Shown here: in pieces, positions 7,439-16,233 of the stretch
Layout: each line of letters begins with the position of its first letter
Numbering within the stretch: the first letter of the stretch is position 1
DNA from: GJ-E10 sp035625725
Lineage (GTDB): Bacteria; Pseudomonadota; Gammaproteobacteria; Burkholderiales; Burkholderiaceae_F
Direction of reading: 5' to 3'
NCBI GenBank assembly: GCA_035625725.1
Contig: DASPPB010000006.1
Location: forward strand, 70,682-134,681
Length of the DNA stretch: 64,000 nt
Notes under the pieces: generated by a model
The model's input: only the letters and a program-made list of their open reading frames with translations
Told to the model about the DNA's origin: nothing
The model's database searches: none
Translations under genes and position numbers: made by a program

Positions 7439-9244
7439 ATGTCGGCCGTTGCTGAGCCGCAGGAGCCGGAGCTCCGACCCAGCGCGCAAATCGTGCATTC
7501 CGAGGACCCCCGCGACGTCGGCTGGGTCACGCAAAATATCCCATGCCAGAGCGCGTGCCCAGCGGGCACCAATGTGCCCGCATATATCGGAGCAATCGCG
7601 CAGGGACGCCACGGCGAGGCCTACGAAATCAACCGCAGCGCCAATGTGCTGCCCGGGGTTCTTGGGCGGATTTGCTCGCGGCCCTGCGAAAGCGCCTGCC
7701 GCCATGGCTGGCCGGGCAACGGCGAACCGGTGGGCATTTGTAACCTCAAGCGCTCGGCGGCGGACCTAAAGAGTGCGGGGCACCGCATCACCGAGCGGCT
7801 ATACGCGCCGACTGGCAAACGCATCGCGGTCGTGGGTGCGGGGCCCGCGGGTGTGGCGGCTGCACACGACCTCTCGGTCCTGGGGCATGACGTTACGCTC
7901 TTCGAACGCGAACAGCACTTCGGCGGGATGCTCCGCTACGGCATTCCGGAATTCCGGCTGCCGCGCGACATACTGGACTTTGAACTGCACAATGCTTTGC
8001 GCCTCGGCGTGGATTTGCGACGCGGTCAAGGTGTCGGCAAGGCGCCGGGCGAGGTGCGTGTTGCGGATCTGCTCAAGGGCCACGATGCGGTGCTGCTCGC
8101 GGCCGGTTGTATGGCGCCGCTGCCCCTGCCCCTGAAGGTGCGAGGCGATGCACCCGAGGCGCAGGGCGGCTGCCCTGACGTGCAACACGGTTTGCCGTTT
8201 TTGATGGGGTTGCACCGGGGCGAGGGCAGGACCGTGCGTCGGCGCGTCGCCGTGGTGGGTGCGGGCTTTACGGCCCTGGATTGCGCCCGCGTTGCCGCTC
8301 GACTCGGGGCGCAGGAGGTGACGATCCATATCCGCACGGCCGAGGAGTACATCCCTGTCACGAAGGAGGAGATTTTCGAGGCCAAGCGCGAGGGCGTGCG
8401 GATCAAGGGTCTGCGCACGCCCGTGGGAATCGTGCTCGACGGCGAAGGCCGGCTCAGCGGCGTGGAGTTCGTCCAAAACCGGCTCGGCGCATGGCGCAAG
8501 GATGGCCGAAGGCAGGCGATTCCCATCGAAGGCTCCGAGTTCATCGAACCGTGCGAGACGCTGCTCATCGCCATTGGCCAGAAGACCGTCAACGATTTTT
8601 TGGACATCCGCATCGAACTCGATCAGTGGCAAAACGTACGCGTGGGCGAAGACGGAATGACCTCTGCGCGGGGCCTGTTTGCCTGTGGAGACTTCGTAAC
8701 CGGCCCCACCACGGTGGTCGAGGCGATCGGACGGGGTCGCGCGGCGGCGCAGAAGATCGATGCGTGGCTGATGGGAAAACCTCGGCGCAAGCGCGTGGTG
8801 CAGATCGTTCCCGTGGAGCAGCCGTTGCGCGAGCGGGCGTTTGATTTCATCGCCCGCCAGCACATGCCGACGGCACCGTTGCACGATCGGATGGGCAAGG
8901 GTCAGCTCGAAGTCGAACTCGGCATGAAGACGGAGCAGACCGTCCAGGAAGCCCGCCGCTGCTACCTGTGCAATCTGCACTATCAGATCGACGTCGACCG
9001 GTGCATATATTGCCGCGCGTGCATCGAGGTTGCGCCGCGCAACTGCATCAAGCTCGTTCAGGGCGTGGAAGTGCAACCGGATGGAACCTACGGCAGCCTC
9101 AAGGAGGCGCGGGAATGGAACCAGGTCGGCGCGATCTGGATCGACAATAACGAGTGCATACGCTGCGGCGCGTGTTTTCGCGCCTGCCCGGTCAATTGCA
9201 TATCGATAACACGCAACGAGTTCGTCGAGGTCGATACGCCATGA
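7439..9244 (+). CDS. korC: GltD-like FAD/NAD(P) oxidoreductase with N- and C-terminal iron-sulfur domains (KorC-like)
   Basis: 601 residues from ATG 7439, behind gaaaggg. The N-terminal Fer4_20 domain has Cys 36, 40, 79, 83, 87 and 101. An FAD Rossmann motif GAGPAG is at 133-138, a second NAD(P) site VVGAGFTALDCA follows, and GDFVTGPTTVVEAIGRG is the C-terminal FAD motif. The last ~80 residues hold two ferredoxin-like clusters: the second is canonical CIRCGACFRACP, the first is spaced CX2CX2CX7C. It probably passes electrons between the ferredoxin-like site of the 2-oxoacid oxidoreductase and NAD(P). A comparable three-subunit 2-oxoglutarate:NADP oxidoreductase is known from Azoarcus evansii. 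It overlaps the next gene by four bases (ATGA). Confidence 0.85.
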   Translation: MSAVAEPQEPELRPSAQIVHSEDPRDVGWVTQNIPCQSACPAGTNVPAYIGAIAQGRHGEAYEINRSANVLPGVLGRICSRPCESACRHGWPGNGEPVGICNLKRSAADLKSAGHRITERLYAPTGKRIAVVGAGPAGVAAAHDLSVLGHDVTLFEREQHFGGMLRYGIPEFRLPRDILDFELHNALRLGVDLRRGQGVGKAPGEVRVADLLKGHDAVLLAAGCMAPLPLPLKVRGDAPEAQGGCPDVQHGLPFLMGLHRGEGRTVRRRVAVVGAGFTALDCARVAARLGAQEVTIHIRTAEEYIPVTKEEIFEAKREGVRIKGLRTPVGIVLDGEGRLSGVEFVQNRLGAWRKDGRRQAIPIEGSEFIEPCETLLIAIGQKTVNDFLDIRIELDQWQNVRVGEDGMTSARGLFACGDFVTGPTTVVEAIGRGRAAAQKIDAWLMGKPRRKRVVQIVPVEQPLRERAFDFIARQHMPTAPLHDRMGKGQLEVELGMKTEQTVQEARRCYLCNLHYQIDVDRCIYCRACIEVAPRNCIKLVQGVEVQPDGTYGSLKEAREWNQVGAIWIDNNECIRCGACFRACPVNCISITRNEFVEVDTP

Positions 9245-10281
9245 CCGCGTCGCGCCACCACGTGATTATCGGCACCGGGGTCGCGGGCAACCAGGCCGCA
9301 CGCACGTTGCGTCAGCGCGAACCGGCGGCGCGCATCAGCCTTTTGACACTGTCGGCGCTTCCCTTTTACAACCGCTACGACCTGCCGCGCGTATTTCGCG
9401 GGGTCCACGACTGGCGCGAATTCCTCGTCGATCCGCCCAGTTACTACGAACAGCAGCGCATCGGCTTGCGCCGCTGCACGCGCGTGGTCAACGTGGACGC
9501 CAAGCGCAAGGTCGTCATGCTCGAACACAACGAGGAGCTGCCCTACGACACCTTGCTTGTCGCCTCCGGTGGCCGCGCATACCTTCCCGAGGACCTCTCC
9601 GAGTACCAGCCACTGCTCGACGGCTTCGGCTCGTTCGAGCAAGCCATGTCGATGCGCCGCAAGCTGCCCGACGGCGGCACGGTGGCGATTTTGGGCGGCG
9701 ACATGATCGGTTTGGATCTGGCGCGTACGCTCATCGACACGGGCCACCGTGTCGTGCTGATCGCAGGCAAGCAGACCTTTTGGCCCCACCAGGAGACGGC
9801 CGAGCAGCGCCAGGAGCTTCTGCGGGTGCTCGAACGCATGGGCATTGAGGTCCTGGAGGCCGACGGGGAGGGAGGAATCGATTCGATACGCGCGGGCGCT
9901 CGCGGCTTTGCCACGCGATGCGTGGTATTTGGCAACGGGCGCGAGTGCCCGGCCGATGTCGTGCTGCCTTCGTTCGGACTCGTTCCTTCGGTCGAATTCA
10001 TGCTCGGATCGGGAGTGGCCATTGAACGCGGTTTGCTGGTGAGCCCGGCGCTGCGTACGACCGATGAGTCGATTCTTGCAGCCGGCGACGTCTGCCAAAT
10101 CTGGTCCAACGAGGAGAAACGCTACCGCTTCTACTATGGTTGGAAGAATGTGCGGGCGATGGGTGATCTGGCAGCGCGGAATCTGACAGGCGACGACGAG
10201 ACATTTGAGCCCGCGCAGGACGAAACATTGCACATCGATGGCGGCGCCAAAATACACTCGCCTTTTTGGGAGTACGCCTGA
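9241..10281 (+). CDS. Second FAD/NAD(P)-dependent oxidoreductase of the kor operon
   Basis: 346 residues from ATG 9241. The start overlaps the preceding stop. The N-terminal FAD motif is IIGTGVAGNQAARTL and the central NAD(P) motif VAILGGDMIGLDLARTL. The FAD-closing motif SILAAGDVCQI lies near residue 280. It resembles NADH-rubredoxin/nitrite reductase-type flavoproteins and carries no iron-sulfur cysteine motif. The C-terminal ~60 residues (YYGWKNVRAMGDLAARNLTG) match this family. Position inside a coupled operon argues that it docks with the 2-oxoacid oxidoreductase, but its acceptor is unknown. Confidence 0.82.
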   Translation: MTASRHHVIIGTGVAGNQAARTLRQREPAARISLLTLSALPFYNRYDLPRVFRGVHDWREFLVDPPSYYEQQRIGLRRCTRVVNVDAKRKVVMLEHNEELPYDTLLVASGGRAYLPEDLSEYQPLLDGFGSFEQAMSMRRKLPDGGTVAILGGDMIGLDLARTLIDTGHRVVLIAGKQTFWPHQETAEQRQELLRVLERMGIEVLEADGEGGIDSIRAGARGFATRCVVFGNGRECPADVVLPSFGLVPSVEFMLGSGVAIERGLLVSPALRTTDESILAAGDVCQIWSNEEKRYRFYYGWKNVRAMGDLAARNLTGDDETFEPAQDETLHIDGGAKIHSPFWEYA

Positions 10282-12056
10282 TGAGAACCGACGTCCAAAT
10301 CTCGATTTGCGGCTCGGCCGGCGAGGGCACGATTGCCGCGGGCGACATCTTGCGCAACGCGCTTGCCGCTGCGGGTTACCGCATCATCAGCTTCGACGCG
10401 TACCCGGCCGAGATCCGCGGATTCGGCAAGTGTGTCGCGCGCCTGCGGGCCACGACCGAACAGGTGTATTCGCTCAAGGAAAAATCCGATGTGCTCGTCT
10501 GCCTGAACGACGAGCACGGCATTCCTCATGTCGGTGACGTGCGAGACTACGGCGCGGTGATCTACGAAGCCAAGTCCATTGCGCGCCTGGCCGAAGACGC
10601 CCATGTGAGCGCGCATGTGCGGCCGGGCCAGATCCCCTATCCGCTGGCGCTACGAGAGCTAAGCGAGCGCGCAACGGGAGCAACCCGCTCGCGCAATCTG
10701 GTTGCCCTGGGCTATCTTGCCGGCCTCTATTCGTTGGCGACCGAGCCCTTTTTACGGATCATAGAGAGCAAGTTCAAGGGTAAGGGTGCCGTCGCGGAAG
10801 CAAACCGCAAGGCCTTCGAAGCCGGCCGCGCCGCGGGTACGGAGACTTTCAAGCTCGACTTGGTGTCGTTTGGTCCACCGGTGGCGGGGCTGCAGTCCGT
10901 GATGCTCAACGGCAATGCGGCGGTAGTCCAGGGATGCTTGGACGCGGGCATCGACAATTTCTTTGGCTATCCGATCACGCCGGCCACGACCATCATGGAG
11001 CGCCTGGCCGCGGAAATGCCCAAGCGGGGCAAGCGCCTGGTGCAAACCGAGGACGAGATTTCGGCCATCGCTGCCACGATCGGGGCGGGGTATGCCGGGG
11101 CGCGGGCAGCGACTGCAACCTCCGGGCCGGGCCTGGCTCTGATGTCGGAAATGCTGGGGCTGGGCATCATGGCCGAGGTGCCGTCGGTCCTATTTGTCTC
11201 GCAGCGCGGCGGCCCCTCGACAGGCATCCCCACGAAAACGGAACAGTCTGACCTCAACATGGCCCTGTACGGCAGCCCGGGCGACGCGCCGCGGATCGTC
11301 ATCGCGCCGACCAATGTGGAGGGTTGCTACCGGTGCGCCGGCAAGGCCTTCGAGATGGCCGAGCGCTACCAAACACCGGTCGTCGTGCTGCTGGACCTGT
11401 ACCTGTCCAACCGCTACGAAGCGGTGGTCATGCCTGCCAAGCCACCCTTTGAGCCAAACTGCGACAAGCCACTGGCCAAGCAGCAACTGGGGGCCGGCTA
11501 CAAGCGCTTTGCTATGGCACCCGATGGGGTGAGTCCTCGCGCGCTGCCGGGCACGGCCGGCGGCATGCACGTCGTGACCGGCTTGGAGCACAACGAGTTC
11601 GGGCGCGTCAACGAACAGCCGGAAAATCACGAGGCGATGAGCCGCAAGCGCCACGACAAGCTGCTCGCCGCGCTCGCGCATCCGGACTTCACGCACTATA
11701 AGCGCTTCGGCGACGAGGGACGGGTCGATGTCGGCCTTCTCACGTGGGGCTCCACCTTTGGCGAAGCGTTAGCCGCGATGTTTCGGGCGCGAACCGAAGG
11801 CATGCGCTGCGCCGCGATGAAAGTCGTCATGCTGCAGCCGTTCCCGACCGCAGCAGTGGCCGAATTCATCGACCAGTGCGACGTGGTGCTTGTGCCCGAA
11901 CTCAACTACCAGGGACAGTTCGCGCGGCTCGTACAGGCAGAAACCGGCCGAATCGTGCACCGCTACGACCGTGTCTGCGGGGGACCGATGGCGGTGGCCG
12001 ACATTCTGGCCCAGATGCAGCGCCTGCTCGGCGCGCGTCAGCAAAAGGCTGCGTGA
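10281..12056 (+). CDS. korA: 2-oxoacid:acceptor oxidoreductase, fused gamma-alpha subunit
   Basis: 591 residues. The ATG shares a base with the previous TGA. Residues 1 to ~190 are the gamma domain (CGSAGEGTIAAGDILRNAL). From ~210 the alpha domain follows, with GYPITPATTIMERLA, TEDEISAIAATIGAGYAGA and ATSGPGLALMSEMLGL. This arrangement is the korA type used for 2-oxoglutarate or similar 2-oxoacids. The subunit has no iron-sulfur motif; TPP and the cluster lie in korB. The enzyme decarboxylates a 2-oxoacid oxidatively to the acyl-CoA with low-potential electrons. Substrate choice is inferred from the fused architecture and operon partners. Confidence 0.92.
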   Translation: MRTDVQISICGSAGEGTIAAGDILRNALAAAGYRIISFDAYPAEIRGFGKCVARLRATTEQVYSLKEKSDVLVCLNDEHGIPHVGDVRDYGAVIYEAKSIARLAEDAHVSAHVRPGQIPYPLALRELSERATGATRSRNLVALGYLAGLYSLATEPFLRIIESKFKGKGAVAEANRKAFEAGRAAGTETFKLDLVSFGPPVAGLQSVMLNGNAAVVQGCLDAGIDNFFGYPITPATTIMERLAAEMPKRGKRLVQTEDEISAIAATIGAGYAGARAATATSGPGLALMSEMLGLGIMAEVPSVLFVSQRGGPSTGIPTKTEQSDLNMALYGSPGDAPRIVIAPTNVEGCYRCAGKAFEMAERYQTPVVVLLDLYLSNRYEAVVMPAKPPFEPNCDKPLAKQQLGAGYKRFAMAPDGVSPRALPGTAGGMHVVTGLEHNEFGRVNEQPENHEAMSRKRHDKLLAALAHPDFTHYKRFGDEGRVDVGLLTWGSTFGEALAAMFRARTEGMRCAAMKVVMLQPFPTAAVAEFIDQCDVVLVPELNYQGQFARLVQAETGRIVHRYDRVCGGPMAVADILAQMQRLLGARQQKAA

Positions 12057-12065
12057 GGAGCACCG

Positions 12066-12950
12066 ATGAAGACGCAACCGATCTATCTTGAAGACAAGCT
12101 GCGGGAGATCCAGGAGTCGGGCCGTCTGGCCTACCGGTCCCGCTCGATGCCGACCTGGTGCCCGGGTTGCGGTTATTTCAGTATTGTCGACGGGCTGCCA
12201 GGAGCACTCAACGACGCCGCAATAGCGCCGAAGGACACCGTTGTGGTCTCGGGTATCGGCTGCTCGTCGCGCTTTCCGTTTTTCGTCAACACCTACGGAT
12301 TTCACACGCTCCACGGGCGCGTGCTGCCCGTTGCCATGGGGATCAAGACGGCCAACGACGCGCTCACGGTCATTGCCGTGGGCGGCGACGGAGACGGTTT
12401 CGCGATCGGCGGTGGGCACGTACCGCATGCGGCGCGCCGCAATGTCGACATCACATACCTTTTGTTCGACAACGGCATCTACGGCCTAACGAAGGGACAG
12501 ACGTCACCCACGTCGGCGGTCGGTTTTCGCACCTCGACGAGTCCGTACGAGAACTTCGATCAGCCGCTCAACCCGCTGATGATGGTGCTGAGCTACGGTG
12601 CGACGTGGGTGGGCCAGGCCTACGCAGGCCGGCCGCAGCAGCTCGAGGAACTGATCAAGCAGGCGATCGCCCATCGCGGATTCTCCTACCTGCACATCCT
12701 CTCGCCCTGCGTCACCTTCGACAAGACCGACAAGACCTACCAGCAGCTGGGCGCTCACGTCGTTGACGTTCCGCAAGGGCATGACGTCGGGGACTTAGGG
12801 GCCGCGATCGCGCTCGCGGCAAAAACCGATCGACCCGCGCTCGGTCTGATCTATCAGAGCACGCGCCCGACGCTCGCCGATGCTCTGGACGCGGTCGCAG
12901 CAAAAGCGGGCTACAAGGCTGCGGGGGTGCGGCGCCGGGCCGCGGCCTGA
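12066..12950 (+). CDS. korB: 2-oxoacid:acceptor oxidoreductase beta subunit
   Basis: 294 residues, nine bases after korA behind gaggagc. Cluster ligands begin with WCPGCGY (Cys 32 and 35), then the GIGCSSR cysteine, and a further Cys in HILSPCVTF. The TPP-magnesium motif GDGDGFAIGGGH is followed by LLFDNGIYGLTKGQTSPTS, which is typical of 2-oxoglutarate- and 2-oxoisovalerate-type beta subunits. Together with korA it forms the catalytic core. No ferredoxin gene is adjacent, so the two flavoproteins upstream are the likely electron acceptors. Confidence 0.93.
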   Translation: MKTQPIYLEDKLREIQESGRLAYRSRSMPTWCPGCGYFSIVDGLPGALNDAAIAPKDTVVVSGIGCSSRFPFFVNTYGFHTLHGRVLPVAMGIKTANDALTVIAVGGDGDGFAIGGGHVPHAARRNVDITYLLFDNGIYGLTKGQTSPTSAVGFRTSTSPYENFDQPLNPLMMVLSYGATWVGQAYAGRPQQLEELIKQAIAHRGFSYLHILSPCVTFDKTDKTYQQLGAHVVDVPQGHDVGDLGAAIALAAKTDRPALGLIYQSTRPTLADALDAVAAKAGYKAAGVRRRAAA

Positions 12951-13083
12951 ACCGTCCCCGGCGCGGTGTTTGTGCCGGGTTCGAGCGTAAGAGGCGCGCA
13001 ATTGCTCTGGCCGCCGCGCGCAGGAGCGCTAGTCGACTCCCGGCGCGGCGCCCTGGCAGCATATCGCTGCGCTCTCGGGACCT

Positions 13084-13347
13084 TTAGTGTTTGGCCGGAG
13101 GAGGCGCCGCCTTGGCTGCTTCGACGGCCTCGTGCAGTTCCCGCTCGGCGTCACGCAACAGCTGCTCGGCCTTTTCACCGTGCCCCTGCATGTCGTAGTG
13201 ATTCGCAGCGCGGGCACGCTCCATCTCTTTGATCGATTCCTGGACATGCTTGTGAACCTTATCGAGATCGTGCCAATCCCGGACTTCTGCGGCGTAGGCT
13301 AGACCCGATACCAGCAGCATCGAGGCAACAATGGGAACAAATTTCAT
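13084..13347 (-). CDS. Small secreted coiled-coil protein of unknown function
   Basis: 87 residues with a good ribosome-binding site (gaggagaagtt before the ATG). The N-terminus is a Sec signal peptide (MKFVPIVASMLLVSGLAYA, cleaved before AEV). The mature 67 residues are highly charged and helical (KHVQESIKEMERARAAN, EKAEQLLRDAERELHEAV) and end in Ala/Pro-rich AAPPPAKH. It resembles small periplasmic helical proteins of unknown role found in many proteobacteria. Divergent from lon and convergent with korB. Confidence 0.75.
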   Translation of the reverse strand: MKFVPIVASMLLVSGLAYAAEVRDWHDLDKVHKHVQESIKEMERARAANHYDMQGHGEKAEQLLRDAERELHEAVEAAKAAPPPAKH

Positions 13348-13760
13348 AACTTCTCCTCAAAGGTGAAAGAAACTCAGCCACGTGGACCCTGTCCTGAAGC
13401 CCGCCGAAGGCTGCCGCAACGCAAAGCAAGCCGTGGCCCCACAAATACGCTAGGCGGATTGGCTTTGGAATTCGCCAGCCGGGGGCGGGTCCGCGGTGTG
13501 TGATCCTGGACCCGCGCCTACCAACGGTTGGGTGCACCGGCGCGTTGACGCCGCAAGGTGCGTCGGGGAGCAGCAAGCGTTTCGAGAAGTAACAGGGTGA
13601 CTGGAAATCGAGTTGCGCTGCCTGGTCCTTCTGCCCATTGAAACGGGCGTTTACGCCCCCATGTAGCACTTCAGTGGTCTGAGCGCTGCGAAGCGGCTCC
13701 GACGTGCCCGCGAACCGTTACCCCGACGGCCGGGACCCACCGCAAGGGCAAGGAGAAGCT
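13348..13760. other. Divergent region between the small secreted protein and lon
   Basis: 413 bases. The plus-strand heat-shock promoter of lon at 13637-13664 is the only assigned element. Its spacer also contains a small inverted repeat GGGCG/CGCCC. No gene is supported in the remaining ~290 bases. Confidence 0.5.
13637..13664 (+). promoter_or_regulatory. Sigma-32 (RpoH) heat-shock promoter of lon
   Basis: TTGAAA (13638-13643) and CCCCATGT (13657-13664) are separated so that 14 bases lie between TTGAA and CCCCAT. That equals the spacing of the E. coli lon heat-shock promoter as I remember it (TTGAA, 14 bases, CCCCATAT). The start point would lie near 13671, giving a leader of about 90 bases before the lon ATG. 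Confidence 0.8.
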
Positions 13761-16190
13761 ATGAATTTTTGGCCGGTGCTCCATCAGACATGGTCTGGCG
13801 AGGAGGGCGCACGCTCCGGTGGCGCTGGCGCGCCCGAGGGTGCCAAGGCTGGTACAACGACCAAGCCGCTTCCAAAAGACGCGCTCGTGATCATTCCGCT
13901 GCGCAATGCGGTGCTGTTTCCGGGCGCACTCTCGCCCATCACAGTGGGCCGTTCGGCCTCCATTGCCGCGGCTCAAGAGGCCGTCAAAGGCGAACTGCGG
14001 GCCGGATTTCTGCTGCAGCGGGATCCGCAAAAAGCGGAGGTCGCGCCCTCCGACCTGTACTGGGTCGGGACTGCCGGTCCGATCGTGCGCTACATCACGG
14101 CTCAGGAGGGTGCGCATCACCTCGTGGTGCAGGGCGAGTCGCGTTTTCGAGTTCTGGAGTTTCTGGACGGCTGGCCGTTTCTGGTGGCACGGGTCGCCAT
14201 GGTCGAGCAGCCGCAAACGCAGGGGCCGGAAGTCGAAGCTCGATTCTTGCAGCTCAAGGAGCAAGCGATCGAGGCGATCGGATTGCTGCCCCACGCGCCC
14301 GACGAATTAGCCGGTGTCGTGCGCGGGATGGACTCTCCTGCGCTTCTGGCAGACCTCGTTGCCAATTTGCTGGACGTCAAAAACGAGGAAAAGCAAGACA
14401 TCTTGGAGACGTTCGACCTCGTGCGGCGGTTGGACAAAGTCATCGCCATGCTCTCGGCGCGCACGGAGGTGCTGAAGCTTTCCAAGGAAATCGGTGAGAA
14501 GACACGGGCGCACTTCGACGAACGTCAGCGCGAGCATGTGCTGCGCGAGCAGCTGCGTCAGATCCAAAAGGAGCTCGGCGAAGGCGAGGACGCAAGCGCG
14601 GAGGTCGAAGAGCTGAAAAAGGCGATCGAGAACGCCGGGCTGCCCGACGAGGTGCTCAAGCACGCGCAGCGCGATCTCAAGCGGCTGCAGCGCATGGGCG
14701 ACGGCGGCGCCGAATACTCGATGCTGCGCACCTATCTGGAGTGGCTCACGGAACTGCCGTGGAAGGCGCAGCCGCAGCAGCCGATCGATCTGGCCCAGGC
14801 GCGCAGTGTGCTCGACGAGGATCACTTCGGACTCGACAAGATCAAGCGGCGCATCTTGGAATATCTGGCCGTGCGCAAGCTCAACCCTGAGGGCAAGAGC
14901 CCGATCCTGTGCTTTGTCGGGCCGCCGGGCGTAGGCAAGACCTCGCTGGGCCAGTCCATCGCGCGGGCGACGGGGCGTGCGTTCCAGCGGGTCGCCCTGG
15001 GAGGCGTGCACGACGAAGCCGAGATTCGCGGACATCGGCGCACGTACATTGGGGCGCTGCCCGGCAACATCATTCAGGCGATGCGCCGCGCGGGCACGAC
15101 CAACACCGTGCTCATGCTCGACGAAATCGACAAGACGGGGGCCGGCGGTTTTCACGGGGACCCGGCCAGCGCGCTGCTCGAAGTGCTCGACCCCGAACAA
15201 AACCACAAGTTCCGCGACAACTACCTGGCAGTGGACTTCGATCTGTCGCGGGTGATGTTCATTTGCACCGCCAACGTTCTGGACACGATCCCGGGACCGC
15301 TGCGCGACCGGATGGAGGTGATCCAACTTCCGGGCTACACCGAGCAAGAAAAGGTCGAGATCGCGAAACGCTATCTGGTGCGCCGTCAACTCGATGCCAA
15401 CGGGCTGCAGGGCGAACAAGCGAAACTGACCGATGCCGCCCTGGAATCGATCGTGCGCGATTACACGCGCGAGGCCGGGGTGCGCAACCTGGAGCGGGAG
15501 ATCGGCACCGCCCTGCGCCACGTGGCGATGCAGATCGCCGAAGACAAGACGCACGGCGTCACGCTCGATTCGGCGGACCTGCCCCCGATTCTCGGTCCGC
15601 GGCGCTTTGAAAACGAGTTGGCGCTGCGCAGTGGCATGCCCGGCGTGGCCACGGGGCTAGCCTGGACGCCTGTCGGCGGCGACATCTTGTTCATCGAGGC
15701 GAGCAAGGTGCCGGGCACCGGACGCTTGGTGCTCACGGGGCAGCTCGGCGACGTCATGAAGGAATCGGCCCAGGCAGCCTTGACGCTTGCCAAGACCTGG
15801 ACCGGTGAGGCACTGGAGAAGTTCGACGTTCATGTGCACGTCCCGGCTGGTGCCACACCCAAAGACGGCCCGAGCGCGGGCGTGGCAATGTTTCTGGCCC
15901 TTGTGTCGCTGCTCACGGGCAAGCCAGTGCGTCCGGACGTGGCGATGACGGGCGAGATCAGTCTTCGGGGACTGGTGCTGCCGATCGGTGGCGTCAAAGA
16001 AAAAACTCTCGCCGCATTGCGCGCAGGCATAGGTACCGTGATGCTGCCCCGGCGCAACCAGAAGGATTTGGAGGACGTGCCACCCGAAGCGCGCGAAAAG
16101 CTGCAGTTCGTCTGGCTCGACCGAATCGACGATGCCGTGCGATGCGCAATCGGGGAACTGGCGCCCGCGCGCGAACAACCGTCGTCCTGA
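13761..16190 (+). CDS. lon: ATP-dependent protease Lon
   Basis: 809 residues from ATG 13761 behind caaggagaa. The N-terminal LON substrate domain (VIIPLRNAVLFPGALSPITV) is followed by a helical region. The AAA+ Walker A GPPGVGKT is near residue 386 and Walker B VLMLDEIDK near 452. The C-terminal serine protease domain has the Ser-Lys dyad: Ser705 in PKDGPSAGVA and Lys746 in GGVKEK. It degrades misfolded and short-lived regulatory proteins in the cytoplasm. Length is close to E. coli Lon, with a ~30-residue N-terminal extension. A sigma-32 promoter lies upstream and a strong hairpin follows the stop. Confidence 0.97.
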   Translation: MNFWPVLHQTWSGEEGARSGGAGAPEGAKAGTTTKPLPKDALVIIPLRNAVLFPGALSPITVGRSASIAAAQEAVKGELRAGFLLQRDPQKAEVAPSDLYWVGTAGPIVRYITAQEGAHHLVVQGESRFRVLEFLDGWPFLVARVAMVEQPQTQGPEVEARFLQLKEQAIEAIGLLPHAPDELAGVVRGMDSPALLADLVANLLDVKNEEKQDILETFDLVRRLDKVIAMLSARTEVLKLSKEIGEKTRAHFDERQREHVLREQLRQIQKELGEGEDASAEVEELKKAIENAGLPDEVLKHAQRDLKRLQRMGDGGAEYSMLRTYLEWLTELPWKAQPQQPIDLAQARSVLDEDHFGLDKIKRRILEYLAVRKLNPEGKSPILCFVGPPGVGKTSLGQSIARATGRAFQRVALGGVHDEAEIRGHRRTYIGALPGNIIQAMRRAGTTNTVLMLDEIDKTGAGGFHGDPASALLEVLDPEQNHKFRDNYLAVDFDLSRVMFICTANVLDTIPGPLRDRMEVIQLPGYTEQEKVEIAKRYLVRRQLDANGLQGEQAKLTDAALESIVRDYTREAGVRNLEREIGTALRHVAMQIAEDKTHGVTLDSADLPPILGPRRFENELALRSGMPGVATGLAWTPVGGDILFIEASKVPGTGRLVLTGQLGDVMKESAQAALTLAKTWTGEALEKFDVHVHVPAGATPKDGPSAGVAMFLALVSLLTGKPVRPDVAMTGEISLRGLVLPIGGVKEKTLAALRAGIGTVMLPRRNQKDLEDVPPEAREKLQFVWLDRIDDAVRCAIGELAPAREQPSS

Positions 16191-16200
16191 CGAAGCCGTT

Positions 16201-16233
16201 CTAGCACTCGCGCCACCTGCGCGCGAGTGCTAG
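16201..16233 (+). terminator. Strong hairpin downstream of lon
   Basis: A perfect 13-base stem (16201-16213 with 16221-16233) closes on a 7-base loop, ten bases after the lon stop. There is no T tract, so it may be an mRNA 3' stabiliser or a Rho-assisted terminator. The outer arms read CTAGCACTC and GAGTGCTAG, like CIRCE half-sites, but are 15 bases apart instead of 9. Confidence 0.5.

Noticed and set aside
7799..9076. 425-codon open frame antisense to the KorC-like gene
   Set aside because: It has no domain and no RBS. Long antisense frames are expected in GC-rich coding DNA. The plus-strand product is clearly a flavoprotein.
12957..12979. Terminator CCCGGC/GCCGGG after korB
   Set aside because: Six base pairs with an 11-base loop and no T run; common by chance at this GC content.
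14307..15554. 415-codon open frame antisense to lon
   Set aside because: Composition is a mirror of the lon codons, and there is no known family.
16201..16233. True CIRCE (HrcA) operator
   Set aside because: The half-sites match but the spacer is 15 bases instead of 9, and it is downstream of lon. Kept only as a hairpin and a low-level finding.
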